From assembly GCF_964340395.1 (NCBI RefSeq), contig NC_135559.1, positions 16,550,050 through 16,614,049 of the forward strand: a stretch of DNA of 64,000 bases, read 5' to 3'. How positions within the stretch are numbered: position 1 is the first letter of the stretch; every line of letters starts with the position of its first letter. Below, in pieces: positions 1-12,489 of this stretch. Origin of the DNA: Glandiceps talaboti. Its lineage: Eukaryota; Hemichordata; Enteropneusta; Spengelidae. The translations under genes and the position numbers were made by a program. Under the pieces are notes generated by a model. The model saw nothing but the letters and a program-made list of their open reading frames with translations. It was not told the origin of the DNA and ran no database searches.

Positions 1-370
1 ACAATTTCTGAAGAGATACACAAATCCAGAAATAATTCACCATATTGTTGTTGTTTTTTGTAATGTCCTGTGACTGACTCGGTTTCAAATGTATGGTTGA
101 TGCCGATGAGTGATAGTCCGGGTTTTGATGAATCACGGTATCGTTTTACATTGAATATGGGCATTGCAATCACTAGGATGATTTGTCCTAGCTTAAAATA
201 TTTTGTGGCATCTTTTTTCTAGTAGCTGATTCAGATTAGTGTCTTTCCTTTTGAAGATGGTTGGGGCTTGTGGCCTCATATCTGCAGTGCAAAGACAAAT
301 ATTTTCGTCTAAATCAAACATGCTTTTATCAATGCGAGTCCAGATAAAGTCCTTACAGCAGCTTTTCGTT
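1..370 (-). mobile_element. Non-LTR retrotransposon fragment, endonuclease part
   Basis: Minus-strand remnant of the APE-type endonuclease region of a LINE, cut by the window start. It is paralogous to 4,770-5,060, 37,990-38,320, 42,740-43,110, 49,795-50,180 and 54,722-55,090, where the same reading shows phrases such as LIGIHHSFETESVTG and YGELFLDLCISSEIVILN. No open frame of useful length survives, so it is a dead copy. Confidence 0.6.
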
Positions 371-396
371 TGTCTTATTCCATGTTAACACTTTTG

Positions 397-397
<1 letters not shown>

Positions 398-463
<66 letters not shown>
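398..463. repeat. (CA)n microsatellite
   Basis: Uninterrupted CA dinucleotide tract of about 33 units. A CA tract occurs at the same place beside every copy of this retrotransposon fragment in the window, so it belongs to the repeated unit. Open frames across it (VCVCV or HTHTH) are artefacts. Confidence 0.97.
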
Positions 464-465
<2 letters not shown>

Positions 466-2550
466 TACACAATTCACAGCTGATAATACACCCAAGAGAA
501 GCTGGTTTACAAGCGTTTCATTCACATCAAAATGCATGCATAAAAAGGAAACATTGTATTCACAATGTTTATATTCATTACCATGATTTCCGCCTGGTAT
601 TGTGTGCATAGTTTCTCTCTCGTTAATCCAGCCAGTGTTAATCTCACCAAGGTCACTTGATTTATATTTTGTTGGCGTGTTACCATTACCTACCACAGAT
701 ACAAACAAGACCATAAATTGCACAGTCTTTGTGTTTTTTATGTTAGGACTTGGTATGAATAGGACAGCACCTACATCCCCAGCCCTTCCCTACCCTACGC
801 TAAAAACATTATAAGAAAACAACACGTTTTCTTTGTCTAAAGTGAATACTCTGAGAAGCATTATAATTAGTTTGTAACTGAAACAACTACCATAGTTGCA
901 CAAGTATGGCTGTAATTCATATCATAAACTGTACAAGTTTGCTTTTATTCTGACATTTACGATCAGATAAGAGGACTTGTGTTATAAGACCACAAAAGAT
1001 TTATCCATGTCAAGTATGTGTTTGGTATTTCAATGCAAATATATCACTAAAACGACCTGTTTTCACCAAAAACCTGTACCAAGTCTGTTGGTCTTAACTC
1101 CTAATTGTCTAGTCACGTTTCACACTATCGACTTAGAAACGAATAACTTGATTTAATGTTTGCTGACTATATGTTATATGCACATGTAGATGATTTGTTT
1201 GTATTTTAGTTATAGTGATTACATTCAATTACATTTCCACATGGACAATTAATTTTCACATTTTATACCATTAAAAAGAAACCAATTGTAATGATAAATG
1301 ACAATAACTTTATTAATCATGCTATACTAAAGTCATAATTATAACTTTCAATTTCTAATAATTTTTTAATGACAAGGTATTTTATATACAAGGCAATAAA
1401 TTTCATTTATAGTTTAATTTACTTTGAGTCTTGAGTTTTAATGAAAACATAAATATCTCTGTTTTCTAGACTTGTGATGTTTTCAAATGACGTACACCAC
1501 TTTAGACCTTTAAAACAATATACAGCCTTGAAAGGATTATTTTATGTATACTCTTGTATTAGAGTCTTGCATTTTATTGAGACAAAAATTATTACTATTC
1601 AAAATGTCAAATCTGGTTATTATTCATTTCTTAATTAAATGATACTCAGTCGCCTCGCTGCTTCACTCAGCATGCCCTTCATGTACTTACTTCAAAAGTA
1701 TTTATTACAGTTATAGTTTACACACAAAAACATCATTGTTTGTTAGAGCATTGAGGTTTTTATACAGTGATTTACAACTGTTACAACGAAATGGCCTAGG
1801 GGACGCATGTTTGCGTTACAGTCAATAAAACAGTATAGTCTACTGGGCCTGGCTGAATAGACATAGGTACATCGCCAGGTAAGAATTTGTAACACTATAA
1901 AAATACACAATTTTGACACGGGCTGACACCGTCTTTCGCAGATGATACAATCATTGAATTTGGAGACTAACTAAACCCCACCTACAATTGTCAGTACTGA
2001 ACTCATCGTAATGTACCTGTTACCCCTTTGCTGTTCTGTAGTACTGGAATAGTGTGGTGGCCAAATATCTGCAGCTGGTGCATGGTTCCCTTAGGAAAGT
2101 GTGACAAGCCAGAATTCCAAGACTTCCAAAGGAGAAGATTGCAAACGCCCCACGTGGGACTAAGTCATAGACAAGGTAACAAGGTGTTTGTTTCACATGG
2201 ACTAATGCAATGACATTTCTATCATAAGAACATTACATTTTCACATAAACATCCAGGTGTTCAAAAAGTACAGGATGGGTTTCATGTGGAAATGAAAAAA
2301 AGCAAGGCATAGTAACAAAACTCCAATATTCCACCATCTCCTTCAATTTCCTGATCTAGATTGATGTGATATCTACAGTCAGATTGAGTTATAGGGTTAT
2401 ACAGGAGTGTATATCTAGTTTGCAAATTGTAATATGTCATGGCTATCAATGGTTGTGTGCTATGAGCATTGAAGTCCGATCCATTAGCTATACGATACAT
2501 TGTAGATACATCAAGTTTCTATATGTAAAACGTGTGCGTTTATTCTAAGT
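464..2550. repeat. Non-coding segment of the tandem unit (copy 1a)
   Basis: No gene seen. The sequence is repeated, with substitutions and small indels, at 5,182-7,430, 38,427-40,590 and 50,282-52,440. Shared landmarks are the stretch ending in catgcccttc near 1,670, the ttacaacgaaatggcctagg string near 1,780, and tgtaacactataaaaatac near 1,890. Short frames in it are not conserved between copies. Confidence 0.7.
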
Positions 2551-2902
2551 TTTGTCATTGCTGATCTGTATTGTGGGTTTTATTGTCTTCCAAATAATTT
2601 TCAAAGTTGATATCCGTTTTAATTTGTGTATATACACGTAGTTTATATTGATGTTGCGTGTCCTTGTTATCCTTCATTGTTTCCGTTTCATGTTTTGGAT
2701 GAAAAACTTCCAACTGTTCTTTAAACCTAACAATTAGGTTTTCACTGATGCAGTGGTTTGGGTCAGCTTTCCAGACCTGATCCATGCTCAAACGTTTTAA
2801 TATTTGTTTCATGACTGTGGCCTATGATTTTATTCCAGTTGATTCCAAATTAATGCTCAGATGGTAAGCTTTTTTAGTTAAAGCAGTTTCAGCTTTCAGC
2901 GA

Positions 2903-2983
2903 GATCTCGCCTGACATAAATGTTAAAATATTGACTTAAGATCGATCTTAAGCCAATATTTTAACATTTGTATGAGGCCAGAT
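2903..2983. repeat. 80-bp near-perfect palindrome
   Basis: The two halves are reverse complements around a central aagatcgatctt. The outer ends read gatctcgcctgac and gaggccagat. The same palindrome is at 41,133-41,213, and exactly one half of it is at 53,106-53,151. It interrupts the retrotransposon between RT and the C-terminal part in all three copies, so it was present before the unit duplicated. Confidence 0.9.
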
Positions 2984-4151
2984 ACTAGGAGGGGATAACT
3001 AGCTCACCCCATCAGGCAAGCTATATTAGATGCGTTACAGTTTACATTTAGTAGGAATTTGCAAAACTTTACGTGTAATTTTTCCATTGGAGTTGAAAAT
3101 GTCGTTAGGTTTTGAGACTGGTTTATGTTTTCATGTGCCCACCATCTCACTACACTATAGCAGAATGGGTTTCACCACCACATCAATCACTTTAAGATTT
3201 AGTTAGATAGGGTAGGGTAGGGATAGTTGTTTCTAAAAACAGGTCTTGTTTTAGTTTAAATAGTGCCTTCAGTGCTCTATATCTTAGGTCATCTTGTGCC
3301 CTGTGTAATTTTCCTGCAGTGCTCAATTTTATGCCAAGGTAACTGTAAGCGGGGACACATTCTAGTACTTGGTTGTTTATTTAGAATTTCAATTTCTCAA
3401 GGCAGTTCCCTTCCTTATTGAAAATCACAATCTTCGATAAAGCAATATTTGTAGCTAAGTGCCATTTTTCACAGATTTCGACTGAATTAAGGGATTTGTG
3501 TAAACCAGTATTAGATTAGATTTCCATAGTAACATTAAAAAATCAACATATAGTAAGTAAGACAGTCTGCTAGTTAAAAGAGTTGGTGGGTCATAGATTG
3601 ACAAGTGAATTTGTCTTTTTATATAATTTACATAGATATTAAATAGAAGGAGCTGAGGCCATCCTCTTGTCTAATACCTCTCTGAATTGAAAATTGGCTG
3701 ATCATACCATGTTTGCCTTAACACATCCAATTGTGTTTGAAAATATATATTTGATTACTTTATAAAAACGCCATGTGATGCCATTTTGTTAATTTGTTTA
3801 AAATCACCTTCATGCCAAATTGAGTCAAAGGCTTTATTCAGATCGATAAAACATGATAAATCTATTGATCCTTATCTTGGTATTTTGTGAATAACTAGTT
3901 AATAACAATTGTGTGATCACTGGTACTGAATTTAGGTAGAAAGCAAACCAGTTCTTTTAATATAATATTATTTTTTTCATTGAATTCACCAACCCCCTGT
4001 TTCAGGACCGAAGTAAATAGTTTACTCGAAAAATGATCGGAACAATTACTGGACGAATCGGGAATGACTTAGCTAATGATATCTGAAACGAAAAGTATGG
4101 TGCCACTATAGTTACTGGGATCTGTCTTGTGTCCCTTTTCGTAGATCGATG

Positions 4152-4261
<110 letters not shown>

Positions 4262-5078
4262 TCCAACAGCTAGGGAAATGAACACTTATACTAATTAGAT
4301 TAGTAGGTTTATGAGTGTGTTTAATAAGTCTGTTCCTGCTGACTGTAATAATTTCATTGGTTATAATATCTATTTTTTAGGTAGTTTATTTTGTGCTTGA
4401 GTATGCTTATTGGTGAACTGCTCAGGTTTTATAGTTTGTTTCACTTTTAAAGTCTCACTTTTTTAACAGCCCTGTATTAAAGTTTTTTGTTTTGTTTGTA
4501 ACCGCTAATTTTCAATTGATGATTGAATGGGTCTGTGCTAATTGAGATATTTTTTGTGTGTACCATGTTTGCTTTCTGGGTTCCTTTTTTGTAATAATAA
4601 AAACCCGAGTTTTTTAACCTTTGCCAGCTGCCTCGTGATTAAAGTTACCACAATCTTCTCTCTGAAAGTTCTTAGCAAGTACTAAAACGTCATGCTCAGC
4701 ACTACTACTTTTTGTCTGGTGGCATATGAATTTACCCACAGCGTCATCAGGGCAGCGACCATTGAGAATGACAATTTCTGAAGGTTACACAGATCCAGAA
4801 ATAATTCATCATATTGTTGTTGTTTTTTGTAATGTCTTGTGACTGACTCGGTTTCAAATGTATGGTGGATGCCAATGAGTGATAGTCCAGGTTTTGATGA
4901 ATCACAGTATCATTTTCCATTTAATATGGGCATTGCAATCACCAGGATGATTTGTCCTAGCTTAAAATATTTTGTGGCGTCTTTTTTCTAGTAGCTGATT
5001 CAGATTAGTGTCTATCCGAGTCCAGATAAAGTCCTTACAGCAGCTTATCGTTTGTCTTATTCCATGTTAACACTTTTG

Positions 5079-5079
<1 letters not shown>

Positions 5080-5141
<62 letters not shown>

Positions 5142-5181
5142 CACTCACACACACACACACACGCACACACACACACACACA
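5080..5181. repeat. (CA)n microsatellite, interrupted
   Basis: CA tract with GCAC and CTCA interruptions, at the same position relative to the LINE endonuclease remnant as the other CA tracts. Confidence 0.96.
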
Positions 5182-7436
5182 AAATGACACAATTCACAGC
5201 TGATAATACACCCAAGAGAAGCTGGTTTGCAGGCGTTTGATTCACATCAAAATGCATGCATCAAAAGGAAACATTGTATTCACAATGTTTATATTCATTA
5301 TCACGATTTCCGCTTGGTATTGAGTGCATAGATTTTCTCTCGTTAATCCAGCCAGTGTTAATCTCACCCAGGTCACTTGATTTATATTTTGTTTGCTTGT
5401 TACCATTACCTACCACAGATATAAACACGACCATAAATTGCACAGTGTTTGTGTTTTTTGTATGTTAGGACTTGGTATGAATAGGGCAACACCCAAATCC
5501 CAAGCCCTTCCCTACCCTACGCTAAAAACATACAACATTATAAGAAAACCACACCTTTTCTTTGTCTAAAGTGAATACTCTGAGAAGCATTATAATTAGT
5601 TTGTAACTGAAACAGCTACCATTGTTGCACAAGTATGGCTGTAATTCATATCATAAACTGTACAAGTTTGCTTTTATTCTGATATTTATGATCACATAAG
5701 AGGACTTGTGTTATAAGAGCACAAATGATTTACCCATGTCAAGTATGTGTTTGGTATTTAACTGCAAATATATCACTAAATCGACCTGTTGTCACCAAAT
5801 AACTTGTACCAAGTCTATTGGTCTTAACTCCTGAATGTCTAGTCACGTTTCACAATATCGACTTAGAAACGAATAACTTGATTTAATATTTACTGACTAT
5901 ATGTTATATGCACATGTAGATGGTTTGTTTGGATTTTAGTTATAGTGATTACATTCAGATACATTTCCACATGGACAATTAATTTTCACATTTTATACCA
6001 TTAAAAAGAAACCAATTGTAATGATAAATGACAATAACTTTATTAAACATGCAGTACTAAATTCATAATTATAACTTTCAATTCCTAATAATTTTTTAAT
6101 GACAAGGTATTATTCATACTTATATACAAGGCAATAAATTTCATTTATAGTTTAATTTACTTTGAGTCTTGAGTTTTAATGAAAACATAAATATCTCTGT
6201 TTTCTAGACTTGTGATGTTTTCAAATGACGTACACCACTTTAGACATTTAAAACAATATACAGCCTTGAAAGGATTATTTTATGTATACTCTTGTATTAG
6301 AGTCTTGCATTTTATTGAGACAAGAAATTATTACTATTCAAAATGTCAAATCTGATTATTATTCATTTCTTAATTAAATGAGACTCAGTCGCCTAGCTGC
6401 TTGACTCAGCATGCCCTTCGTGTATTTACTTCACAAGTATTTATTACAGTTATAGTTTACCCACAAAAACATCATTGTTTGTTAGAGCATTGCGGTTTGT
6501 ATACAGTGATTTACAACTGTTACAACGAAATGGCCTAGGAGACGCATGTTTGCGTTACAGTCAATAAAACAGTATAGTCTACGGGGCCTGGCTGAATAGA
6601 CATATGTACATCGCCAGGTAAGAATTTGTAACACTATAAAAATACACAATTTTGACACGGGTTGATACCGTCTTTCGCAGATGATACAATCATTGAATTT
6701 GGAGACTTACTAAACCTCACCTACAATTGTCAGTACTGAACTCATCGTAATGTACCTGTTACCCCTTTGCTGTAGTGTGGTGGCCAAATATCTGCAGCTG
6801 GTACATGGTTCCCTCAGGAAAGTGTGAAAAGCGAGAGCTCCAAAACTTCGAAAGGAGAAGATCGCAAACGCCCCACTTGAGACTAAGTCATAGACAAGGT
6901 AAAATGGTGTTTGCTTCACATGGACTAATGCAATGACATTTCTATCATAAGAACATTACATTTTCACATAAACATCCAGATTTTCAAAAAAGTAAAGGAT
7001 GGGTTTCACGAGGAAACGAAAAAAAGCAAAGTATAGTAACGAAACTCCAATATTCCAGCATCTCTTTCAATTTCTTGATCTAGATTGATGTGATATCAAC
7101 AATCGGTTTGAGTTAGGGTTCTTCAGGAATGTATATCTACTTTTCAAATTGTAATAGGCAATTGTCGTCAAGTTGGCCAAACCATGGAAAGTACATTTGA
7201 AGTGAATTAAGGCGATTAATTTTAATTTTCGGAAAATGGTTGTTTATCCAAGATGGCTACCATTGGTTTGTGCTATGTATATTGAAGTCCGATACATTAG
7301 CTATAAGATACAGTATAAGTATATAGGCCTGAAGAACGTTCTATGCCATCCCAGCTCTATCCTATCGAGCACTGTAGCAGAGTTTATTCTCCTGGCGCCC
7401 TTATTCCCGAATCATGAAGAACTACCTTGATTGCAC
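5182..7436. repeat. Non-coding segment of the tandem unit (copy 1b)
   Basis: No gene seen. Close paralogue of 464-2,550 and of 38,427-40,588, ending in the string ttgattgcactta that forms the target site of the next element. Small open frames (for example 7,236-7,430) are not kept in the sister copies. Confidence 0.7.
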
Positions 7437-7439
7437 TTA

Positions 7440-9429
7440 GGGACCGGTCAGTTTCTCCAGCCTGGGGGGGGGGGTGGGGGGGTGGGTGGTGGATTCTTAA
7501 ATCGGACCGACAAAAAGACACTGACCCCCCCCCCCCTATCTGTAAAACCAAAAACAGGCTGACCCCCCCTATCACTTAATTCTAAAACATGATGACCCCC
7601 CCCCCCCCATATATAATATTCGCATGACAGGTATTTTTTAATCGTGACTCAGTGTGGACTGCTTGACTGTCTTGCATCTACTTTATAAGATCCCAGGTTA
7701 GCACTATCATATTTATAATTATTGACTACACAGGGTAAATATATTCGAAAATAAGTTTAATAGCATCTTGGCAGTTAGGGTAGGAAAGCTTGAGAAGGGA
7801 ATATGTACATCTGTTATGGGGGTCCTAGGGGGTCTCCCCCTAGAAGCCCAGGAGGTTTTCTGAAAAGTCAATTTTGAGACTATTCAGACATTTTCAGAAA
7901 ATAATTTCCAAGCTTTCAAGACAGCACCAACATGTAAAATGCAACTACATAAGGTTGAAATATTTTTGCAATATAGTTTGATAGGATTTTGACAGTAAGA
8001 GGTAGGGGGAAGATCTTGAGACTAGGATGTGTACACCTCAGGTGTGTGTGTGGGGGGGGGGGGGTCCTAGGGGGTCTCCCCCTAGAAGCCCCGGAGGTTT
8101 TTAACTCTGAAAAGTCAATTTTGAGACTATTCAGACCCTTTCAGACAATAATTTCCAAGCCTTACAAGACAACACCAACATGTTAAAAGCAACTACATAG
8201 GGTTGAAATACTTTTGAAATATACTTTGATAGCATCTTGACAGTAAGAGGGGAAGAGCTTGAGACTGGGATATGTCCATCTCATGTGGGGGGTCTGAGGG
8301 GGTCTCCCTCTAGAAACCCTGGAGGATTTTTACTCTTAAAGCCAATATTTAGGCTATTCAGACCCTTTCAAGCAATAACTTAATCCATGCTTTACAAGAC
8401 AGCAAGTATCAGAAACTATTCTTTATAACTTACACTAAGGGTTGAAATATGTTCTTAAAAAGTTTAAATGGTATCATTATATACATGTAGTAAAGGTCAG
8501 AACATCTATAATGGTAGTATCATTGGTAGGGGAGATTTGGAGTTTAAGGCAATTTTAGACTATCTTGGCAAACGTTTCAGATCTTGAAAAGACAATATCA
8601 TATGAAATTAGAATAGGGTGAAAATATTTAAGAAAAGTTTAATACCATTATGACAGTAAAAAGGTTGTTGGTGCATCTGATTGTTGGTTGAATGTATGAG
8701 TGACCTCTGGGGGTGAGGGAGTCCTTGGGGTTTTCCCCCTGGCAGATCTGGAGTTTTTTGCTTGAGATACTAAGGCAATGTTTAGGTTATTCATAACCAT
8801 TGAGGTAATATTTCCAAGCTTCGAAAAGCTAACATAAAACGTTTTTAAATGAGTTTCTCATATCACATAAAATGGACACGTAACATTAGTATATAGGGGC
8901 ATTAATATTGCATGTATAATAAAGTCACCGGTATGTTAGAGAACTTTAGGTGGTCATACCTAGTGTATAATTGTAACTGGAATCTGATGAGATGTGGTGA
9001 TTTATAGTGTCAATAGCATGATGAGTAGAACAATTTAGATTAACTTCATTTATAAACTATGTATGAAAATTACCATTACGAAACCTTCAAGTTCACTTTT
9101 GCCCCAAACTGCAATATAAGTGAAGCATTGATTGTGAAACAGCCAAGCATTTACATGACATGTTCTGTAACTAGTGTGGTAGCTAGGTAATACCGGTACA
9201 TGTACAATGTATATGAATATGTATAGTTAGGTTTGAACTAACAAGTAATGTTAAAGAATTCATGTAAGAAACAGGGACAAGAACAAATATTGACATGTAC
9301 CACATTTCAGACAAGGCTATATGCCATTGTAGAAAGGGTTTTCTTCTTCCATCACAATCTAAAACACAATGACCCCCCCCTTCCACAATTTTCAAAACAG
9401 CATGACCCCCCCCCCCTACGACCGGTCCC
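7440..9429. mobile_element. PIF/Harbinger-like non-autonomous DNA transposon
   Basis: About 1,990 bp bounded by 10-bp inverted ends GGGACCGGTC and GACCGGTCCC. These are flanked by a 3-bp TTA duplication (7,437-7,439 and 9,430-9,432). The sister units at about 40,588 and 52,404 show the uninterrupted site gcacttacttataaatc with a single TTA, which confirms both borders. The interior has C- or G-runs and a degenerate tandem repeat, and no transposase frame. TWA target duplications are characteristic of PIF/Harbinger; the superfamily is inferred from that and the GG-starting ends only. Confidence 0.75.
7760..8850. repeat. Degenerate tandem repeat, 220-245 bp units
   Basis: Successive units begin near 7,760, 7,980, 8,228, 8,468 and 8,640 with an ATAGCATCTTGACAG-like string. 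Each continues with a hairpin-forming GGGGGTCCTAGGGGGTCTCCCCCTAG-type core (split into shorter variants), then a ttcagaccctttcag string and caactacatagggttgaaat. Similar units reappear at 9,846-10,440 and at 11,630-11,760, outside the Harbinger-like element. Confidence 0.75.
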
Positions 9430-9432
9430 TTA

Positions 9433-10737
9433 CTTATAAATCAATATATTAATCTGGCAACGTAATAATGCATTAAAATCGAGTACATAGAACAGAGGAA
9501 TCGCTCAATATAACGACAAGCAGGTAACTTGTACATGTTGTAGATTTCATAACTTTAAATAATTGATGGGAAAGTTTCTCGGGGTGTGGTGGTGGTGGTC
9601 GCATTTTCCATCTGGCCGACATCTCTTGTAAAACCCAAAACACACTGACTCCCGATCACTTATAATCATGATGACCCCCAACCATTCACCCCACCACCAC
9701 CCCCATTCTCCATGTCATTCACATGCCAGGTACAACCTATTACTCACTGTAGACGAAATGTCATGGCATAGCAAATGCACATCGGGACATGTACAGCACC
9801 GTATATATTGTAATTGACAACTGCAAAGAGTTCAAAAAAGTTTAATAGCAACTTGGATAGTAAACGGTGTTGATAGTAAACGGTTGGGGGAAAAGCTTGG
9901 GAAGGGGTATGTTCACCTTACATGTTGGGGGGGGGGGGGTGCTCTACTGGGTCTCCCTGGCAACTCTGGGTTTTTCTTACATAGCTATTCAGACCCTTTC
10001 GGGCATACTTTCCAAGCTTTGTGTTTAGCAACTACATAGGGTTGAATAATTGAAAAGAGTTTAATACCATCTTCATACTAAACGGTTGGGGTAAAGCATA
10101 TTAAGACGAGGATATGTGCACTTCTCATGTGGCGTAAGAGAGCTCCGAGGGGTCTCTCCTTAGGAGCTTTGGAGATGATTTGACTTACTAAAGGCCAACG
10201 TTTTGGCTATTCAGAACCTTCAGACGCAGGGTTCGAGCTTTAAAAGATAGCACCGCACCATTTATCAGAAACTTAACAAGTTAAATAACATCATAATAGT
10301 AAAGAGTGCCATTGGTATGGAGAGAGTTTCTTTACTCGAAGAATCGTTAAGGCAATCATTCGAATATCCTTATCCAATAATTTCCCAGATTTAAAAGACA
10401 GTAACATCTAAGATTAGCAATTACTCTTTATACACAGGGTGAAAATGTTAAAATGACCATATGATATGGATGAGGATTAGATATTTATTTTTGGGTTTTT
10501 AATTTAAAAAACAATTTTATATGTTTTTTATGTGTGTGAAATCTTTGTTATTGTACGTACAGTAACAAACTTTTTACACATTTCTTTTTAGCATTTTGCA
10601 ATATATTGAGTTTCAGGCACAGACTTTGTCAATGTTATTTCATGTTGCTTTTTTTCGGTAAGGCCATAGTGTAATTGTTTTATAAATTAAAAATCCAAAA
10701 AGAAATACCCAATCCTCATCCATATGGTCACTTTAAT
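9433..10737. repeat. Repeat-derived DNA, further degenerate tandem units
   Basis: No gene seen. The region starts with sequence shared with the sister units (tcaatatattaatct, equal to 40,601). It then carries two or three more copies of the 220-245-bp repeat at about 9,846-10,440, with a G-run at 9,928-9,939, followed by unassigned AT-rich sequence to 10,737. Confidence 0.6.
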
Positions 10738-11618
10738 TAAGTAATAACGCATGCCAGCGAGGGCAATATCACCATTTAGTGCCTGCCCAAGGGTTGACAC
10801 TCTTTACCAAAATTGTGATGATGCCCGAGCCGAAGGCGAGGGCATCATCAAAATTTTGGTAAAGAGTGTCAGCCCGAGGGCAGGCACTAAATGGTGATAT
10901 TGCCCGAGCGCATGTGTTATTAATTTTATTACACCGTCCCTCATTCACTCAAACACCCTCTCTGATATGATGTCAACTCTCTCGAAACGAGCCAATCTAA
11001 GCCAACGTTATACCAACCATTCAATCCGAGCAACGTCAATTACACTCCTTAGCGAAGCTGGTTTTAACAATCGACACATATGAGCGTCAGTAGGCACCGC
11101 AATGAAGGGAGTTTGACAAGTTACATGAGAGATATACGTCCCTGGCACAGAAGAAATAAATGGCTGAAACGTCAGGGTCTGCTACTATGGCAACAGCTAC
11201 TACGAGTAGCAATACGCTAACTTTTATCAATCCATCCGGTAGTGTAAATACGTCGACAAGCACAGGTGAGCTGCAACAGCGATCGCCGGGCATCTGAAAA
11301 GAAAACCACAGCAATGCTAACTCCCTCCAGTCTCCAATTCTAATAAAATGTCATCGAGCTCTAGATCTGTACCGGAAAGGTTTGCGTGTCTTACTGCGGC
11401 AGTCGCGCGCCATGTCTGAGCGAAAGTAGTGAACGACAATTTGTTAAGCGCAGAAGCAGTGCGCAGTGGTTCAAACAACTTCAGCGGGCAATAGTCCCGG
11501 GCATTAGTCTCTGCACGAGCGGGCAATATCACCTTGTGGGCAATAGCCCAGTTAAAATCGGTCACGTGATACGAGTCTGACCAATCACAGCCTTCGGAAG
11601 AACGCCGAGGTGTAATAA
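10738..11618. mobile_element. Foldback/MITE-like element
   Basis: Two superposed structures. Arms at about 10,738-10,825 and 10,848-10,926 are near-perfect reverse complements (shared core aatatcaccatttagtgcctgc) around a short gccgaaggc loop. The remaining part, 10,926-11,618, is bounded by inverted TTATTACACC / GGTGTAATAA. The open frame 11,317-11,631 (-) runs across the inverted end and its flank, so I treat it as a by-product, not a gene. The class of element is unknown. Confidence 0.6.
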
Positions 11619-11863
11619 AGGAAAGATTCATAACATCATGACAATAAAATATTGGTGCACCTGATTGTTGGTTTACTGAGTTCCTCTAATTCATCTTTAG
11701 TGAAGGTGTCCGTGGGGTCCCATTAGAAGATATGGAGCTGTTTTGGTTATCGCCCTTTAGCTTATAATTTTACAGCTTAGAAAAACTAAAATTAATGTAA
11801 CTTTGAACATGTCGGTTATTCCACAATCAATGCCTCATTCTACTAACACACTGTTATTATCAA

Positions 11864-11894
<31 letters not shown>

Positions 11895-11904
11895 TGTATG
11901 TATG

Positions 11905-11935
<31 letters not shown>

Positions 11936-12489
11936 TGATAATAATAATAACTTTACTGCAACTTTATTCATATTAACAGCCATCAGCAAAATAATAATAA
12001 AACATACTTTATTGATCCCACATGGGGAAATTGGGACACTGCCAGCAGTACAACAATTCACAAAATACAAAAAATGATACAATTATAACAGATACATAAC
12101 AAGATACATATACATGTAATGTTAAATATAAACAGCTACAATAATATAAAACTCAAACCCACAAGATCACTGCACTGCAGCTCAACACAGGTCATTAAAA
12201 TTCGTATTGCCGGTAGTAAAAAAGAATTCTTGAAGTGCTCAGTTACAATCTTTGGTAAATTCAATCGTTTACTAAAAGTGCTCATAAATACAATAAAGTA
12301 TTAAGAAGAACACTTTCATACAAAAAAAGAGCAAATCAAAGAGATACAATTTCACAATATTATTTGCTGGTCAACTCAATTTATACAGATAAACATGTAA
12401 TAATGTGCTTCAGAGGCCAGTTATATAAAACAAAAACTGAAAGGTAATAATTGTGGGGTTTTTTCAAGTGTACAACAGAGGCAGCAGGT
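11619..12489. repeat. Repeat-rich interval with a LINE/SINE-type 3' tail and (ATGT)n
   Basis: No gene seen. One more degenerate unit (11,630-11,760) is followed by an (ATGT)n tract at 11,866-11,934. On the minus strand, AATTTCCCCATGTGGGATCAATAAAGT (split) ends near 12,005. That is the kind of tail seen at the 3' end of Rex/CR1-like elements, followed by the simple repeat. Confidence 0.5.
11866..11934. repeat. (ATGT)n microsatellite
   Basis: Seventeen or so ATGT units without interruption. Frames reading MYVC or TYIH repeats are artefacts. Confidence 0.97.

Noticed and set aside
11317-11631. 104-codon minus-strand frame inside the foldback region
   Set aside because: It crosses the element's inverted end and flank, has no recognisable domain, and its DNA is explained by MITE-like sequence (gtgattggtcagac and cacgtgac words).
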